Below are positions 54,026 to 63,659 of a DNA stretch of 64,000 bases, in pieces. Below the pieces are notes generated by a model that was not told the origin of the DNA, did no database searches, and worked only from the letters and a program-made list of their open reading frames with translations. Both the position numbers and the translations under genes were made by a program. Each line of letters starts with the position of its first letter. Position 1 is the stretch's first letter. The stretch covers positions 124,001 to 188,000 of the forward strand of contig JAUHYD010000005.1 of NCBI GenBank assembly GCA_030426665.1. The letters run 5' to 3'. Source of the stretch: Bacteroidia bacterium. GTDB lineage: Bacteria; Bacteroidota; Bacteroidia; Chitinophagales; Chitinophagaceae.

Positions 54026-56518
54026 TTATGTGTTCCTTTTCCTAAACCGAAGCCTTCCTAATATCCCCTTTTTTGCTTTCCCGGGCACATCTTCAGTGTA
54101 ATAGCCATCTCCGTAAGCACCGTAACCGTAACCATAGCCATAGCCATAGCCGTAGCCATAACCATAGCCGTAACCATAGCCATAACCATAGCCGTAGCCT
54201 TCCTCATATCCGTAACCATATGCGAAACCCCGATTAGCAACCACATCGTTCAGCACGATATTTAGCTTCTTAAACCTACCTCCGTAAAATAACTCATTCG
54301 GGATATTCAACTGTTGCTTATAAGTATAACCCTGGCGCACGACATACATAGCAGTGTCAGCAAAACCATATAACAATTGCGCATCTGTCACCAGACCTAC
54401 CGGCGACGTATCTACTATTATGTAATCGAAATCTTTTCGCAAACGACCAAACAACTCAGACGTGCTTTCCAGTAGAATCAGCTCGGCCGGGTTTGGAGGA
54501 ATCGGACCGGACGACAACACTTTCAGGTTATCATCTACACCGGAAGGCAGGATAACCTGCTCGTAGGTAGCCCTACCAATACAATAATTGGAAAACCCTA
54601 TCTCATTGTTCAATCCAAGTGCTTTAGATATCTTCGGCTTGCGTAAGTCCAGCTCCATCAGCATCACCTTTTTACCCGAAATCGCAAGGGTTACTGCAAG
54701 ATTAATAGCAATAAAGGACTTTCCCTCACCACTCATACTGGAAGTAATCATTATCACCTTTTCATCATTCCCTGTTAATACGTATTGCAAATTGGTCCTT
54801 AAGGCCCTGAATTGTTCTGACAAAATTGTTCTGCTGCTCTTATTGATTGCAACACTATCTCCCGAAACATTATTTCCTATTTCACCGATTACCGGTATCG
54901 TTGTAGCATTCGAAATGTCAGACTTACTTACAATGCGGATATTCAATGCCCGTCTAAGCAATATCACTCCAAATGGAATTAATGCGCCCAGTAAAAATGA
55001 AAACATCAATATTCGTTGTTTGTTTGGTGCAACTACACCTGTCGTGAGTGCCGGATCCAACACCATACCATCCGCAACTGTCGAAGATTTTTCCATTGCA
55101 GTCTCTTCTCTTTTCTTCAACAGAAATATAAATAACTCTTGTTTTATCTCTTGCTTACGAGAATGTTCTAGTGCCTGACGCTCCATAGTAGGCACCTTCC
55201 TTATGTCTTTTCGGTTTTGCTTAAGATCTCCCTTTATGGTTTCAACTTTTAGCTCCATTTCTTTTTTTGAGGACGCCAAAGCTGCTGCAAGGCTTCTTTT
55301 TACTTCAGACTTTTGCTTCTTTAGATTCTGCGTATAGGGGTTGTCACCCGTCATAGTCAACAATGCGTCATCAATCTGTATGGTCAGGCTGTTGTATTGT
55401 CGCATTAAGTCGGCTAGTCCTTTATTATCCAACAGGGATTCGGGCAATGTTATCGCCCGGTCATCAACTTTCTGCAAGTAGTCACTAATAGCACCAATCA
55501 CTTCAAGTTTAAGCTCAGCAGCATTTAGCTTTTCCTCCGTTACTGACTTTTCAGATATTAGCTGCGACGCCTGAGCGGAAATGTCAGCAATACTGTTATC
55601 TTGTTTAAAAGACTCGATTTGTTGCTCAATACCCGACAGTTCAGATTCTAAGATATCAATTCTTTGATCAATAAATTTCACCGTGCTATCAGCTATTCGT
55701 GTACGATCTTCTACATTTTTCTCCTGATAATATTCCATTAAGCCATCGATAACATCAACGGCCCGCTCCGGCATAGAACTCACCATGCTAATAACAATTG
55801 TTGTTGATGACCGGTTCACCATCTGGAAAGATACCTGATTTTGGTACATAAGTGCTGTTTCCAATATAGGTGCAACAGAAACTTCATACTCCAAATCCGA
55901 TACCATAAAAGCAACAGTTTTATTTAATACCGCCCGTCCCAAAATCGGCACATCAATAACCTCCCCCCATTGTCCGGTTATTTCCTTACCTGACGACGTA
56001 ACCAGTTTGTACCCTTTATTGCTTAGCCGCTTCACGACAAAAAAGAAGTAATCGTCGAAATCATCTAGGAATTCAAACTCAAATGGCTTATTATTATATA
56101 ATTCAGTCTTTTTAAAACGTCCTTCGGTAGAATAATTGATGTTCAACTTCAGCCGTTCCACGACTTTCATCATAGTAGGGCGGCTTTTTAATATCTGTAC
56201 TTCATTATCAATATTCAATTTGTTATTACTTACTTTCAGTGCTTTTAACAAATCGTCTGTACCCGAACTACTCTTCTTGGAGTCGACAATCAACAACTGT
56301 GCTTTTGTGCTGTAAATTGGGGTATAATACCTCAAGTAGATATTTCCAAGAATGAGTGAAACAATTATACTGCCCAGTAACCAAGGCCAAATCGCAAGAA
56401 CAGTTGTAAGCAACCACTTTAAGTTAAACATGTTTCCGCTCTGTTCAACTTTGGGCACTGCCAACTCTTGCTTAGCAGATGTACTTTCGCTTCCGCTACC
56501 TATTTTATTGCCATCCAT
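54026..56518 (-). CDS. Polysaccharide co-polymerase / tyrosine autokinase (Wzc type)
   Basis: 830 residues: N-terminal Wzz domain with a transmembrane helix (WLLGSIIVSLILG), periplasmic coiled coil, second helix (ILMFSFLLGALIPFGVILL), then a BY-kinase with Walker A SSMSGEGKSFIAIN near residue 590, Walker A' VMLMELDLRKPK and Walker B YIIVDTSPVG. The C-terminal tail is a (Gly-Tyr)13 run plus further tyrosines, an extreme form of the Tyr cluster that these kinases phosphorylate. It controls polymer length and export with Wza. Confidence 0.93.
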   Translation of the reverse strand: MDGNKIGSGSESTSAKQELAVPKVEQSGNMFNLKWLLTTVLAIWPWLLGSIIVSLILGNIYLRYYTPIYSTKAQLLIVDSKKSSSGTDDLLKALKVSNNKLNIDNEVQILKSRPTMMKVVERLKLNINYSTEGRFKKTELYNNKPFEFEFLDDFDDYFFFVVKRLSNKGYKLVTSSGKEITGQWGEVIDVPILGRAVLNKTVAFMVSDLEYEVSVAPILETALMYQNQVSFQMVNRSSTTIVISMVSSMPERAVDVIDGLMEYYQEKNVEDRTRIADSTVKFIDQRIDILESELSGIEQQIESFKQDNSIADISAQASQLISEKSVTEEKLNAAELKLEVIGAISDYLQKVDDRAITLPESLLDNKGLADLMRQYNSLTIQIDDALLTMTGDNPYTQNLKKQKSEVKRSLAAALASSKKEMELKVETIKGDLKQNRKDIRKVPTMERQALEHSRKQEIKQELFIFLLKKREETAMEKSSTVADGMVLDPALTTGVVAPNKQRILMFSFLLGALIPFGVILLRRALNIRIVSKSDISNATTIPVIGEIGNNVSGDSVAINKSSRTILSEQFRALRTNLQYVLTGNDEKVIMITSSMSGEGKSFIAINLAVTLAISGKKVMLMELDLRKPKISKALGLNNEIGFSNYCIGRATYEQVILPSGVDDNLKVLSSGPIPPNPAELILLESTSELFGRLRKDFDYIIVDTSPVGLVTDAQLLYGFADTAMYVVRQGYTYKQQLNIPNELFYGGRFKKLNIVLNDVVANRGFAYGYGYEEGYGYGYGYGYGYGYGYGYGYGYGYGYGAYGDGYYTEDVPGKAKKGILGRLRFRKRNT
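54122..54199 (-). repeat. Hexanucleotide repeat coding a (Gly-Tyr)13 tail
   Basis: Thirteen 6-base units of the form GG(C/T)TA(C/T) in frame near the end of the Wzc gene; synonymous third-base changes break perfect identity. Confidence 0.92.
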
Positions 56519-56535
56519 TCAGAAAGTATTTGTTA

Positions 56536-57339
56536 CTAGTATATTCTTATAACTTTAAAGACCAACAATAGCGAAACAATGCCGAATAAGCCGGAAGTAT
56601 ATCCAAGATAACGAGTTAACGAATTATCGCTGGACTGGCGCTTAAACCTGTTTTGTTCCACATATATCCGATCTCTTTGTTTTACGTAAAAATAGGGGGA
56701 AGAATATATATCTGAAGACGCAATATCCAGACGAACAAATTTTGTAACATCTCCTTCTGTTCGTTGCAGCAAAATATTCTGACGCTTTGCAGTAGCGTTA
56801 AGGTCTCCTGCCTTTGCAATTACATCAAGAATCGATGCTTTTTCATCAACAATAGCAACCGGTCCCGGTGCCCCAACGTCACCCATTATCATCACTTCAA
56901 AGTTTACGATACGAACTTGCACCACAGGTCTGTTGTAGTAAACCTTGGCCTTCTGTTTTATCAACTCTTTGGCCTCAGTTGTTGTCAGCCCCTTTACTTT
57001 TACAAACCCAATCTGAGCTATTTCTATGTACCCGTCCTGATCAACAAGAAACCCCGAAAGCGATGATTGAGCAGACCCTGATGGCGCAACCGGGGCATTA
57101 CCTCCATTCTGTGCCAACGTCTGTATCGTTACAGATAACACATCGTTTGATTGGATCGTAGGCTCAGGGAAAGCTTTTGGTCCTTTCACTTCAATTTCAT
57201 CCGGATATTTGGGATTCTCCTTAGTATCACTAAAGTATACATACTCCCTTTCAGAGATGCAAGAACTTGCAAATAAACAAAGTGATAAAGTTAAAGCAAG
57301 ACATATGTATAGCACGGCCTGCCTGACAATTTGCAGCAT
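56536..57339 (-). CDS. Polysaccharide export outer membrane lipoprotein (Wza type)
   Basis: The ATG at 57339 is chosen: the TTG at 57357 is inside the probable promoter. 267 residues with lipobox FASSC, the export domain (SNDVLSVTIQTLAQNG, DQDGYIEIAQIGFVKVKGLTTTEA), an SLBB-like part (VMIMGDVGAPGPVAI, ILDVIAKAGDLNATA) and a C-terminal hydrophobic helix (YTSGLFGIVSLLLVFKVI). It forms the outer membrane channel and precedes Wzc by 17 bases. Confidence 0.92.
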   Translation of the reverse strand: MLQIVRQAVLYICLALTLSLCLFASSCISEREYVYFSDTKENPKYPDEIEVKGPKAFPEPTIQSNDVLSVTIQTLAQNGGNAPVAPSGSAQSSLSGFLVDQDGYIEIAQIGFVKVKGLTTTEAKELIKQKAKVYYNRPVVQVRIVNFEVMIMGDVGAPGPVAIVDEKASILDVIAKAGDLNATAKRQNILLQRTEGDVTKFVRLDIASSDIYSSPYFYVKQRDRIYVEQNRFKRQSSDNSLTRYLGYTSGLFGIVSLLLVFKVIRIY

Positions 57340-57354
57340 TTCAGGAAATTTCAC

Positions 57355-57362
57355 CAAAAGTA
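57355..57362 (-). promoter_or_regulatory. Candidate -7 box for the Wza-Wzc-exporter genes
   Basis: Minus-strand TACTTTTG, exact TAnnTTTG, ending 15 bases before the ATG at 57339. It decides against the TTG start at 57357. Confidence 0.5.
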
Positions 57363-57454
57363 GTCTAAAAAACGCTAAAAACGAAACGGCATTTGGGACA
57401 TATTGTTTGAAATCTCAACTTAAATAAACCAATAATAACGGCTAATTCCCGTTA

Positions 57455-58750
57455 CTATAATCTCGCGTTTACCATCGACTGTTCAAGGCAGCCCTTAACA
57501 TCATAAATAATGCCCGCATCGGTTGTGTAGTTACGCCAATTGGTTGCTAAAAACTCCTTGTGAGCAACCGCTAATACTACTGCATCATACTTTTTATCCA
57601 GAGACACCTCGCCGATTATTTCTGTTTGATACTCCTTCATCACATCTTCCGGTTTCGCCCAGGGGTCATAAATGGTAAGATTTACACCGTATGTAGCAAG
57701 CTCGCTTATAATATCAACAACTCTTGTATTGCGTACGTCAGGACAATTCTCTTTAAATGTGATACCCAGCACCAGTACATTTGCGCCCTTAATGAATATG
57801 TCGTTTTTTATCATTAGTTTCACTACTTCGCCGGCCACAAACTTCCCCATGCCGTCGTTAAGTCGTCTTCCCGCCAGTATTATTTCCGGATGATACCCTA
57901 CTTCCTGTGCTTTTTGCGCCAGATAGTAAGGATCTACTCCTATGCAATGCCCGCCAACTAGCCCCGGCTTGAATGGCAAAAAATTCCACTTGGTAGATGA
58001 TGCCTCCAAAACCTCATGAGTATCAATCCCCAAAAGATTAAAAATCATTGCAAGTTCATTGACAAAAGCAATATTTATGTCTCTTTGTGAGTTCTCGATA
58101 ACTTTCGCTGCTTCTGCCACCTTGATGCTGGCCGCCTTATGCGTGCCTGCAGTTATAACTCTACTGTATAACGCATCCACAACATTAGCAATCTCAGGTG
58201 TCGAGCCGGAAGTAATCTTCTTGATGGTTGCAACTGTATGTACTTTATCACCAGGATTGATACGTTCAGGAGAATAGCCGCAATAAAAATCTTGATTGTA
58301 CTTCAACCCTGAATGTTTTTCCAAAACCGGAACACATTCATCTTCTGTTACACCGGGATAAACAGTCGATTCATAAACCACTATATCTCCTTTCTTCAGC
58401 ACATTGCCCAAAGTGGCACTTGCTTTGTAAAGCGGTGTCAGGTCTGGCCGGTTGTTTCTGTCAACCGGCGTAGGCACCGTCACAATGAATACATTGCAAC
58501 CTTTCAAATCGTCAGCATTACAACTGCAGAATAACCCATTTTCATTTGCATCCAATCCTGTCCGAGTTACATCTGACAAAAGCCCTGTTTCTACCTCCAA
58601 CGTAAAATCATAGCCCTCTGATAGCTGTGCGACTCGCTGCTCATTTATATCAAACCCTACCACCGGAAAGTGCTTAGCGAATTCGACTGCCAACGGCAAC
58701 CCAACATAACCCAAGCCGATAACCCCAATTACATATGACGAATTTTCCAT
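57455..58750 (-). CDS. UDP-N-acetylhexosamine 6-dehydrogenase (WbpO/TviB-like)
   Basis: 431 residues. NAD-binding VIGLGYVGLPLAVEFA, the central YSPERINPGD segment, and the active-site Cys in GGHCIGVDPYYLAQKA identify the UDP-GlcNAc/GalNAc dehydrogenase group. The product would be a UDP-hexuronamide precursor (GlcNAcA or GalNAcA) for the exported polysaccharide. Confidence 0.93.
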   Translation of the reverse strand: MENSSYVIGVIGLGYVGLPLAVEFAKHFPVVGFDINEQRVAQLSEGYDFTLEVETGLLSDVTRTGLDANENGLFCSCNADDLKGCNVFIVTVPTPVDRNNRPDLTPLYKASATLGNVLKKGDIVVYESTVYPGVTEDECVPVLEKHSGLKYNQDFYCGYSPERINPGDKVHTVATIKKITSGSTPEIANVVDALYSRVITAGTHKAASIKVAEAAKVIENSQRDINIAFVNELAMIFNLLGIDTHEVLEASSTKWNFLPFKPGLVGGHCIGVDPYYLAQKAQEVGYHPEIILAGRRLNDGMGKFVAGEVVKLMIKNDIFIKGANVLVLGITFKENCPDVRNTRVVDIISELATYGVNLTIYDPWAKPEDVMKEYQTEIIGEVSLDKKYDAVVLAVAHKEFLATNWRNYTTDAGIIYDVKGCLEQSMVNARL

Positions 58751-58847
58751 TCAATAAAAATATAGCCTTCATGCTGCACGTAGCTTCCATTCATGCAGTT
58801 AAGATAAAAATCGCAAAAGTATACTTTCTCATATTATAAGAGAAGTA

Positions 58848-59621
58848 TTAAGTTGACAATCTTGAATTTAAAAAAGGATAGTTAGCGAATTTGTAGTAGT
58901 CTCTGGAACAGGCCATCGCTCGCAACACGCTTAAATGTTTTTCATGATGGGCATCGCTTCCGCAATAATCATACATTCCTTTTTCCAGCAACTGTTCTGC
59001 TACAGTCTTCACTGCGGCACCATAATACCCGGCAATAGAGAGCATATTTAGCTGTAAAAGACACCCTCTATCCTTTAATTCTCGATATTTATCGAGGTTT
59101 CGGTGAAAAAATTGATACCGCTCAGGGTGAGCAATTATGGGCTTATAGCCGGATGTTTGCATTTTGAACAATGTCTGTGCTAAGTCGGGGGGCTCAAACA
59201 TCATCGAAAACTCAACCAGTACTTCATTATTGTAAATGGCAAGTAGTGGCTCCTTATCCATGAGCTGCGAAAAGTAATCGTCTAAATAGTACTCTGCAGC
59301 AGCTCGCAACGTGATATCAATATTGTTTTCTTTTATTGCCTGTTGCGTTATGGCTAGTGCCGCACCAATTGTTTCTGTCGTGTTTGGGTGATAATCAACA
59401 AATATATGAGGGGTCGTGATTATTGTCTTATAACCCAATTCAGCCATTGTTTTCAAAAGTAACAGACTGTCATTTATGTCCTTTGCCCCGTCATCGATAC
59501 CGGGCAGAAAGTGCGAATGCATGTCGGCACCCAACACACTCCAGTCGGGAGTTTCAGGCAACGGTAGATGGTCGTACTTCGACTCTTCTTTTTTTTTCTT
59601 CCCAAATAACTTAGAAAACAT
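58848..59621 (-). CDS. CpsB/CapC-type PHP-domain protein-tyrosine phosphatase
   Basis: The ATG at 59621 (MFSKLFGKKKK) fits the family; an in-frame ATG at 59681 adds 20 unusual residues. 257 residues with the PHP metal motifs DMHSHFLPGIDDGAKD, TTPHI, HPERY and GSDAHH. It would dephosphorylate the Wzc tyrosine tail and so tune polysaccharide export. Confidence 0.9.
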   Translation of the reverse strand: MFSKLFGKKKKEESKYDHLPLPETPDWSVLGADMHSHFLPGIDDGAKDINDSLLLLKTMAELGYKTIITTPHIFVDYHPNTTETIGAALAITQQAIKENNIDITLRAAAEYYLDDYFSQLMDKEPLLAIYNNEVLVEFSMMFEPPDLAQTLFKMQTSGYKPIIAHPERYQFFHRNLDKYRELKDRGCLLQLNMLSIAGYYGAAVKTVAEQLLEKGMYDYCGSDAHHEKHLSVLRAMACSRDYYKFANYPFLNSRLST

Positions 59622-59794
59622 ACTGCAAGATAAGCAAATTTCCACCCTAAAGCTTTTGCTATCCCGACTATAACAATCCATTTAGTTATCAAGCCCGACA
59701 ATGTATTGCAAAAACACTTTAAGCTTTATCACGTTTCGGAACTCCATTTTTATTAGAGGCATGTGTTCATCCTTTTAACTAGCTGCTGTTTTGT

Positions 59795-59802
59795 TACTTT
59801 TG
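59795..59802 (+). promoter_or_regulatory. Candidate -7 box for hutH
   Basis: TACTTTTG, exact TAnnTTTG, 19 bases before the ATG. A TTTT run lies near the -33 position but no clear TTG. Confidence 0.5.
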
Positions 59803-59821
59803 TTCGAACAAGAATCAAGAT

Positions 59822-61297
59822 ATGGAATTACCAGAACACCTTTCAATCAGATTACTGAGTGAGTTACAACAATTATCCCCTTTCAATCTTTCGGATATTG
59901 CTCTGCAACGCATCCGTACTAACCGCGATTACCTCGACACGGTACTGTCGAAGGGAGAGACCTATTATGGAATCAATACCGGGTTCGGCTCACTTTGCAA
60001 TGTTCGGGTAAAACCCGACGAGTTGGCACAGTTACAAGAAAATCTCGTCTGTTCGCATGCCTGCGGTATGGGGGACGAAGTACCTCGGGATATTGTCAGA
60101 CTGATGTTACGACTTAAGGTCCATGGTTTGAGTCAGGGATATAGTGGTGTCCGGCCTGAAATTGTTCAAAGGTTAGTTGACTTTCACAACCTTGACATAA
60201 TACCGGTTGTTTATGAGTTAGGTTCATTGGGCGCTTCCGGCGATCTGGCTCCGTTGGCTCATATGTGTTTGCCTCTTTTGGGCAAGGGCGAAGTCTACTA
60301 TCAGGGAGAGCGAATGAATGCCGAAATCGCATTAAAAAAAGTGAATCTTGAGCCAATGACGTTGGCAGCAAAAGAAGGGCTGGCTTTACTAAATGGCACA
60401 CAGTTTATGAGTGCCTATCTTTCATGGTCGCTCGTGAAGGCTCATAAGTTACTGGACTGGGCGAATACAATCGGGGCATTGTCTGCCGATGCCTTCATGG
60501 CCAAACAAGCTCCGTTTACGCCTCCTATTCATCGGGTTCGCCCTCATAAAGGTCAAATTGAATGTGCTGCCGCCATATTAAACTTACTTACAAACAGCGA
60601 ATTGCAGAAAGTGCCGAAAGAGCAAGTTCAGGACCCATATTCCTTCAGGTGCATGCCACAAGTCCATGGTGCAACTTCTGATGTTATTGATACTGTTACA
60701 AAAGTCGCTGAAGTCGAAATCAATTCTGTGACAGATAATCCTATTGTATTTCACGACGAAGACACAATTGTCAGCGGTGGCAACTTCCATGGGCAGCCAT
60801 TAGCGCTTCATGCCGACTTTTTGGCTATTGCAATGGCAGAACTTGCCAACATTTCAGAACGACGTACCTATTTACTTGTTAGCGGACAGAGGAATCTACC
60901 TCCTTTCCTTGCACCGGAAGCGGGGCTGAACAGTGGCTTTATGATTGCTCAGTATACTGCTGCTGCCATAGTCAGCAAAAACAAACAACTATGTACACCT
61001 TCTTCTGTTGACAGCATTGTCAGCAGCAACGGACAAGAGGATCATGTGAGCATGGGGGCAAATGCCGTAACTAAATTACGTAACGTGGTCGACAATGTGC
61101 AACGGGTTCTGGCAATAGAATTACTTACCGCAGCACAGGCATTAGAATTTCGACGCCCCGGAAAGTCTTCTCCAGAACTGGAGCGCATCTGGTCGGCACT
61201 CAGAGAAGTAGCACCATTTATGAAAAGCGACGAAGTTCTTCACTATAGAATGGTTGCCGCGGAAAGACTGCTTGACAAGGCTCCGTCGCAACTATAA
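59822..61297 (+). CDS. hutH: Histidine ammonia-lyase
   Basis: Deaminates histidine to urocanate. 491 residues. The MIO cofactor triad ASG lies in GSLGASGDLAPLAHM; YGINTGFGSL, ENLVCSHACG and PQVHGATSDVID are further family signatures. The SH in VCSHACG supports histidine over tyrosine as substrate. Other hut genes are not in the window. Confidence 0.93.
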   Translation: MELPEHLSIRLLSELQQLSPFNLSDIALQRIRTNRDYLDTVLSKGETYYGINTGFGSLCNVRVKPDELAQLQENLVCSHACGMGDEVPRDIVRLMLRLKVHGLSQGYSGVRPEIVQRLVDFHNLDIIPVVYELGSLGASGDLAPLAHMCLPLLGKGEVYYQGERMNAEIALKKVNLEPMTLAAKEGLALLNGTQFMSAYLSWSLVKAHKLLDWANTIGALSADAFMAKQAPFTPPIHRVRPHKGQIECAAAILNLLTNSELQKVPKEQVQDPYSFRCMPQVHGATSDVIDTVTKVAEVEINSVTDNPIVFHDEDTIVSGGNFHGQPLALHADFLAIAMAELANISERRTYLLVSGQRNLPPFLAPEAGLNSGFMIAQYTAAAIVSKNKQLCTPSSVDSIVSSNGQEDHVSMGANAVTKLRNVVDNVQRVLAIELLTAAQALEFRRPGKSSPELERIWSALREVAPFMKSDEVLHYRMVAAERLLDKAPSQL

Positions 61298-61334
61298 TCA
61301 TTTCAATTACAACTGAATCATCTATTGTCGGTAA

Positions 61335-62243
61335 ATGGAGTCAACATCAAACTATATTGTTTTTCAGTGCTATGGAAGCGAAAGTATTTTTCACGAATGT
61401 ACGTTTGCCTTGCTATCACTATCACGCCTATACCCTACGGCCTTCCCGGAAAACACATCTGTTTGGATTTACACAGACAACAGAGATTGGTTTGAATCAC
61501 TAAAAAGCCCACTTCCGCTTCACTTCAGGGATGTCGATAAACAATTAATCGACAGGTGGCGCGGCGATATAGACTTCGTTCACAGGGTAAAGATTGAGGT
61601 GCTCAAAGACTTCACCAGCAATAGGTCCGGCAATGTACTATATACCGATACCGATATCGTATTTACGCATGATATTGACAAGCTATTCGACGCTATCGAT
61701 TCCGACGCATTGTTCATGCACGTGCTTGAAGGAAAAGTTAGCGACCGAAATAACCCCATAATGTGCAAGCTTGACAATTACCTCAAAACAACATCAGTAA
61801 AATCACCGTTTGACAAACCATTGCGGGATATGTCCATGTGGAATGCGGGAGTATTGGGCTTTAACACGCATTCAAAACACCTGTTGGATTCTGTACTGGA
61901 GTTCACCGACACTCACTACCGACTTTTCCCGAAGCACATCATCGAGCAATTTGCATTCTCGGTATTCTGGGGCGATAACAGCCGGATAAAAAGCGCCGCA
62001 CCATTCATACTACACTATTGGAATTTAAAAGAAGTCAGGCAAACGTTGGCATCGTTCTTTCAGTATTTTAAGGGAAGTTCATGGGAGGATTTAGTAAAAT
62101 ACGGTCAGCTTATTCAAATGCATGTATTGATGCAGGAAAAGGTAAACCACCCGCATACACTTACTTTCTCAGACCGAATAAGAAAGAAGAAATGGCAACC
62201 ATCAAAATACGATTGGAAGGAATTGGTATCGCAAATCAACTAA
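61335..62243 (+). CDS. Glycosyltransferase-like protein (GT-A fold)
   Basis: 302 residues. YTDTDIVFTHDIDKLF carries the DxD-type motif and WNAGVLGFNTHS resembles the acceptor segment of GT8-like enzymes. No signal peptide. Family not certain; it may be linked to the polysaccharide genes on the other strand. Confidence 0.68.
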   Translation: MESTSNYIVFQCYGSESIFHECTFALLSLSRLYPTAFPENTSVWIYTDNRDWFESLKSPLPLHFRDVDKQLIDRWRGDIDFVHRVKIEVLKDFTSNRSGNVLYTDTDIVFTHDIDKLFDAIDSDALFMHVLEGKVSDRNNPIMCKLDNYLKTTSVKSPFDKPLRDMSMWNAGVLGFNTHSKHLLDSVLEFTDTHYRLFPKHIIEQFAFSVFWGDNSRIKSAAPFILHYWNLKEVRQTLASFFQYFKGSSWEDLVKYGQLIQMHVLMQEKVNHPHTLTFSDRIRKKKWQPSKYDWKELVSQIN

Positions 62244-62285
62244 CCGGGATATTTATTTTATCACAAAAAAGTATATTTTTACACC

Positions 62286-62732
62286 ATGGGATTCGTAAAA
62301 GACTTTAAAGCCTTTGCAATGAAAGGCTCGGTTGTCGACCTTGCAGTCGGCGTAGTTATAGGTGGCGCATTCGGCAAAATTGTCAAAGCATTTGTTGCCG
62401 ACATTATTATGCCCTTAGTAAGCGTTTTTACAGGGAACGGGCCTGCGTTTACCGACAAGTTTATTGTTCTGAAAGCCGGCAAAGAAGGAGATGTTTATAC
62501 AACATTGGCTGAAGCAACTAAGGCAGGAGCCAATGTTCTGGCTTATGGCGACTTGATTCAGACAATCGTCGATTTTCTGATTATCGCTTTGTTCATTTTC
62601 ATCGTTATTAGCTACATGGCAAAGGTGAAAAAGAAAGAGGAGGCAGCACCGCCACCGCCACCTCCGGGTCCGACCGATACTGAGAAACTTCTCATGGAAA
62701 TTCGGGATGAACTTAAGAAAAACAATAGTTAG
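62286..62732 (+). CDS. mscL: Large-conductance mechanosensitive channel
   Basis: 148 residues with [33 protein letters not shown], the N-terminal helix and first pore helix of MscL (positions 1-33), and a second helix [16 protein letters not shown]. The C-terminal tail has a Pro-rich [18 protein letters not shown] and the terminal bundle. Releases osmolytes on osmotic downshock. A large hairpin follows. Confidence 0.96.
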   Translation: MGFVKDFKAFAMKGSVVDLAVGVVIGGAFGKIVKAFVADIIMPLVSVFTGNGPAFTDKFIVLKAGKEGDVYTTLAEATKAGANVLAYGDLIQTIVDFLIIALFIFIVISYMAKVKKKEEAAPPPPPPGPTDTEKLLMEIRDELKKNNS

Positions 62733-62762
62733 TTCGGCCTAACACGGTTTAACTTCAAAATT

Positions 62763-62810
62763 AACTTTGCCGACTTCGGACGCATTCAGGCATTCGAAGT
62801 CGGCAAAGTT
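62763..62810. terminator. Long perfect hairpin between mscL and pcrB
   Basis: Perfect 16-base arms (AACTTTGCCGACTTCG and its reverse complement) around a 16-base loop. No T run follows on either strand, so termination is plausible but not certain; it could also be an mRNA-stabilising or regulatory stem. It ends 20 bases before pcrB. Confidence 0.6.
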
Positions 62811-62830
62811 CATATTAAATATACGGCCCA

Positions 62831-63601
62831 ATGCATGAAGATACCGACAAGGTGCGCAAAGAACTTGAACGGTTCAAGGCAAATAAACGTAGCGGATTTG
62901 CAGTACTTGCTGATCCGGATAAAATTGCTCCGGCAGACATGGTCCACCTCGCACGACTCTGTAACAATGGCGCAGTCGACTACCTATTTATGGGTGGCAG
63001 CTTACTGATGGCGCATCAGATGGACTTGTGTATCCAGCGATTTAAGTCAGAAAGTGACATCCCGGTAGTACTGTTTCCCGGGAGCCCTGCACAAGTTACT
63101 CCTTACGCAGATGCATTACTTTATCTTTCCTTAATCTCAGGTAGAAATCCCGACTTGCTCATAGGCCAACATGTCGCATCTGCACCACAGGTAAAAGCAA
63201 GTGGGCTTGAAGTGATATCAACTGGTTATATTATTGTTGACGGTGGTGTGCAAACTACTGTTTCTTACATGAGCAACACCACTCCGATTCCGGCCAATAA
63301 GCCGGAGATTGCCGTATGCACGGCATGGGCAGGGGAGCTACAGGGTAAGCATGTGATATACCTGGATGCCGGAAGTGGCGCTCAAAGACCTATCTCTACT
63401 GAAATGGTACATAGTGTGAGTGAGAACATTGAAATACCGCTTATCGTTGGCGGTGGTATACGTACGGCAGAAAAGGTCTATGAAAATTGTAATGCAGGAG
63501 CAAACATTGTTGTTGTCGGCAATGCTATAGAACAAGACCCTATGCTCATTAAAGATATGGCACAAGCCGCTCATTCCGTCGGCATACGACAAAAGCATTA
63601 G
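62831..63601 (+). CDS. pcrB: Prenylglyceryl phosphate synthase (PcrB / GGGPS-like)
   Basis: 256 residues of the TIM-barrel family that joins glycerol-1-phosphate to a polyprenyl diphosphate. VLADPDKIAPADM, FMGGSLLM, LFPGSPAQVTPYADALL, STGYIIVDGG and VGGGIRTAEK bind the substrates. Bacteroidota members usually make a geranylgeranyl- or longer-chain product; the role in their lipids is not fully known. Confidence 0.9.
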   Translation: MHEDTDKVRKELERFKANKRSGFAVLADPDKIAPADMVHLARLCNNGAVDYLFMGGSLLMAHQMDLCIQRFKSESDIPVVLFPGSPAQVTPYADALLYLSLISGRNPDLLIGQHVASAPQVKASGLEVISTGYIIVDGGVQTTVSYMSNTTPIPANKPEIAVCTAWAGELQGKHVIYLDAGSGAQRPISTEMVHSVSENIEIPLIVGGGIRTAEKVYENCNAGANIVVVGNAIEQDPMLIKDMAQAAHSVGIRQKH

Positions 63602-63659
63602 AAAGTCATTATGTAAGAAGCAATTTATGGCTTAATCTTATTCGATTCGAAAATCCGAT

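Noticed and set aside
54122-54199. Regular repeat considered as a CRISPR-like array
   Set aside because: Six-base in-frame coding units without spacers; it is a Gly-Tyr coding repeat.
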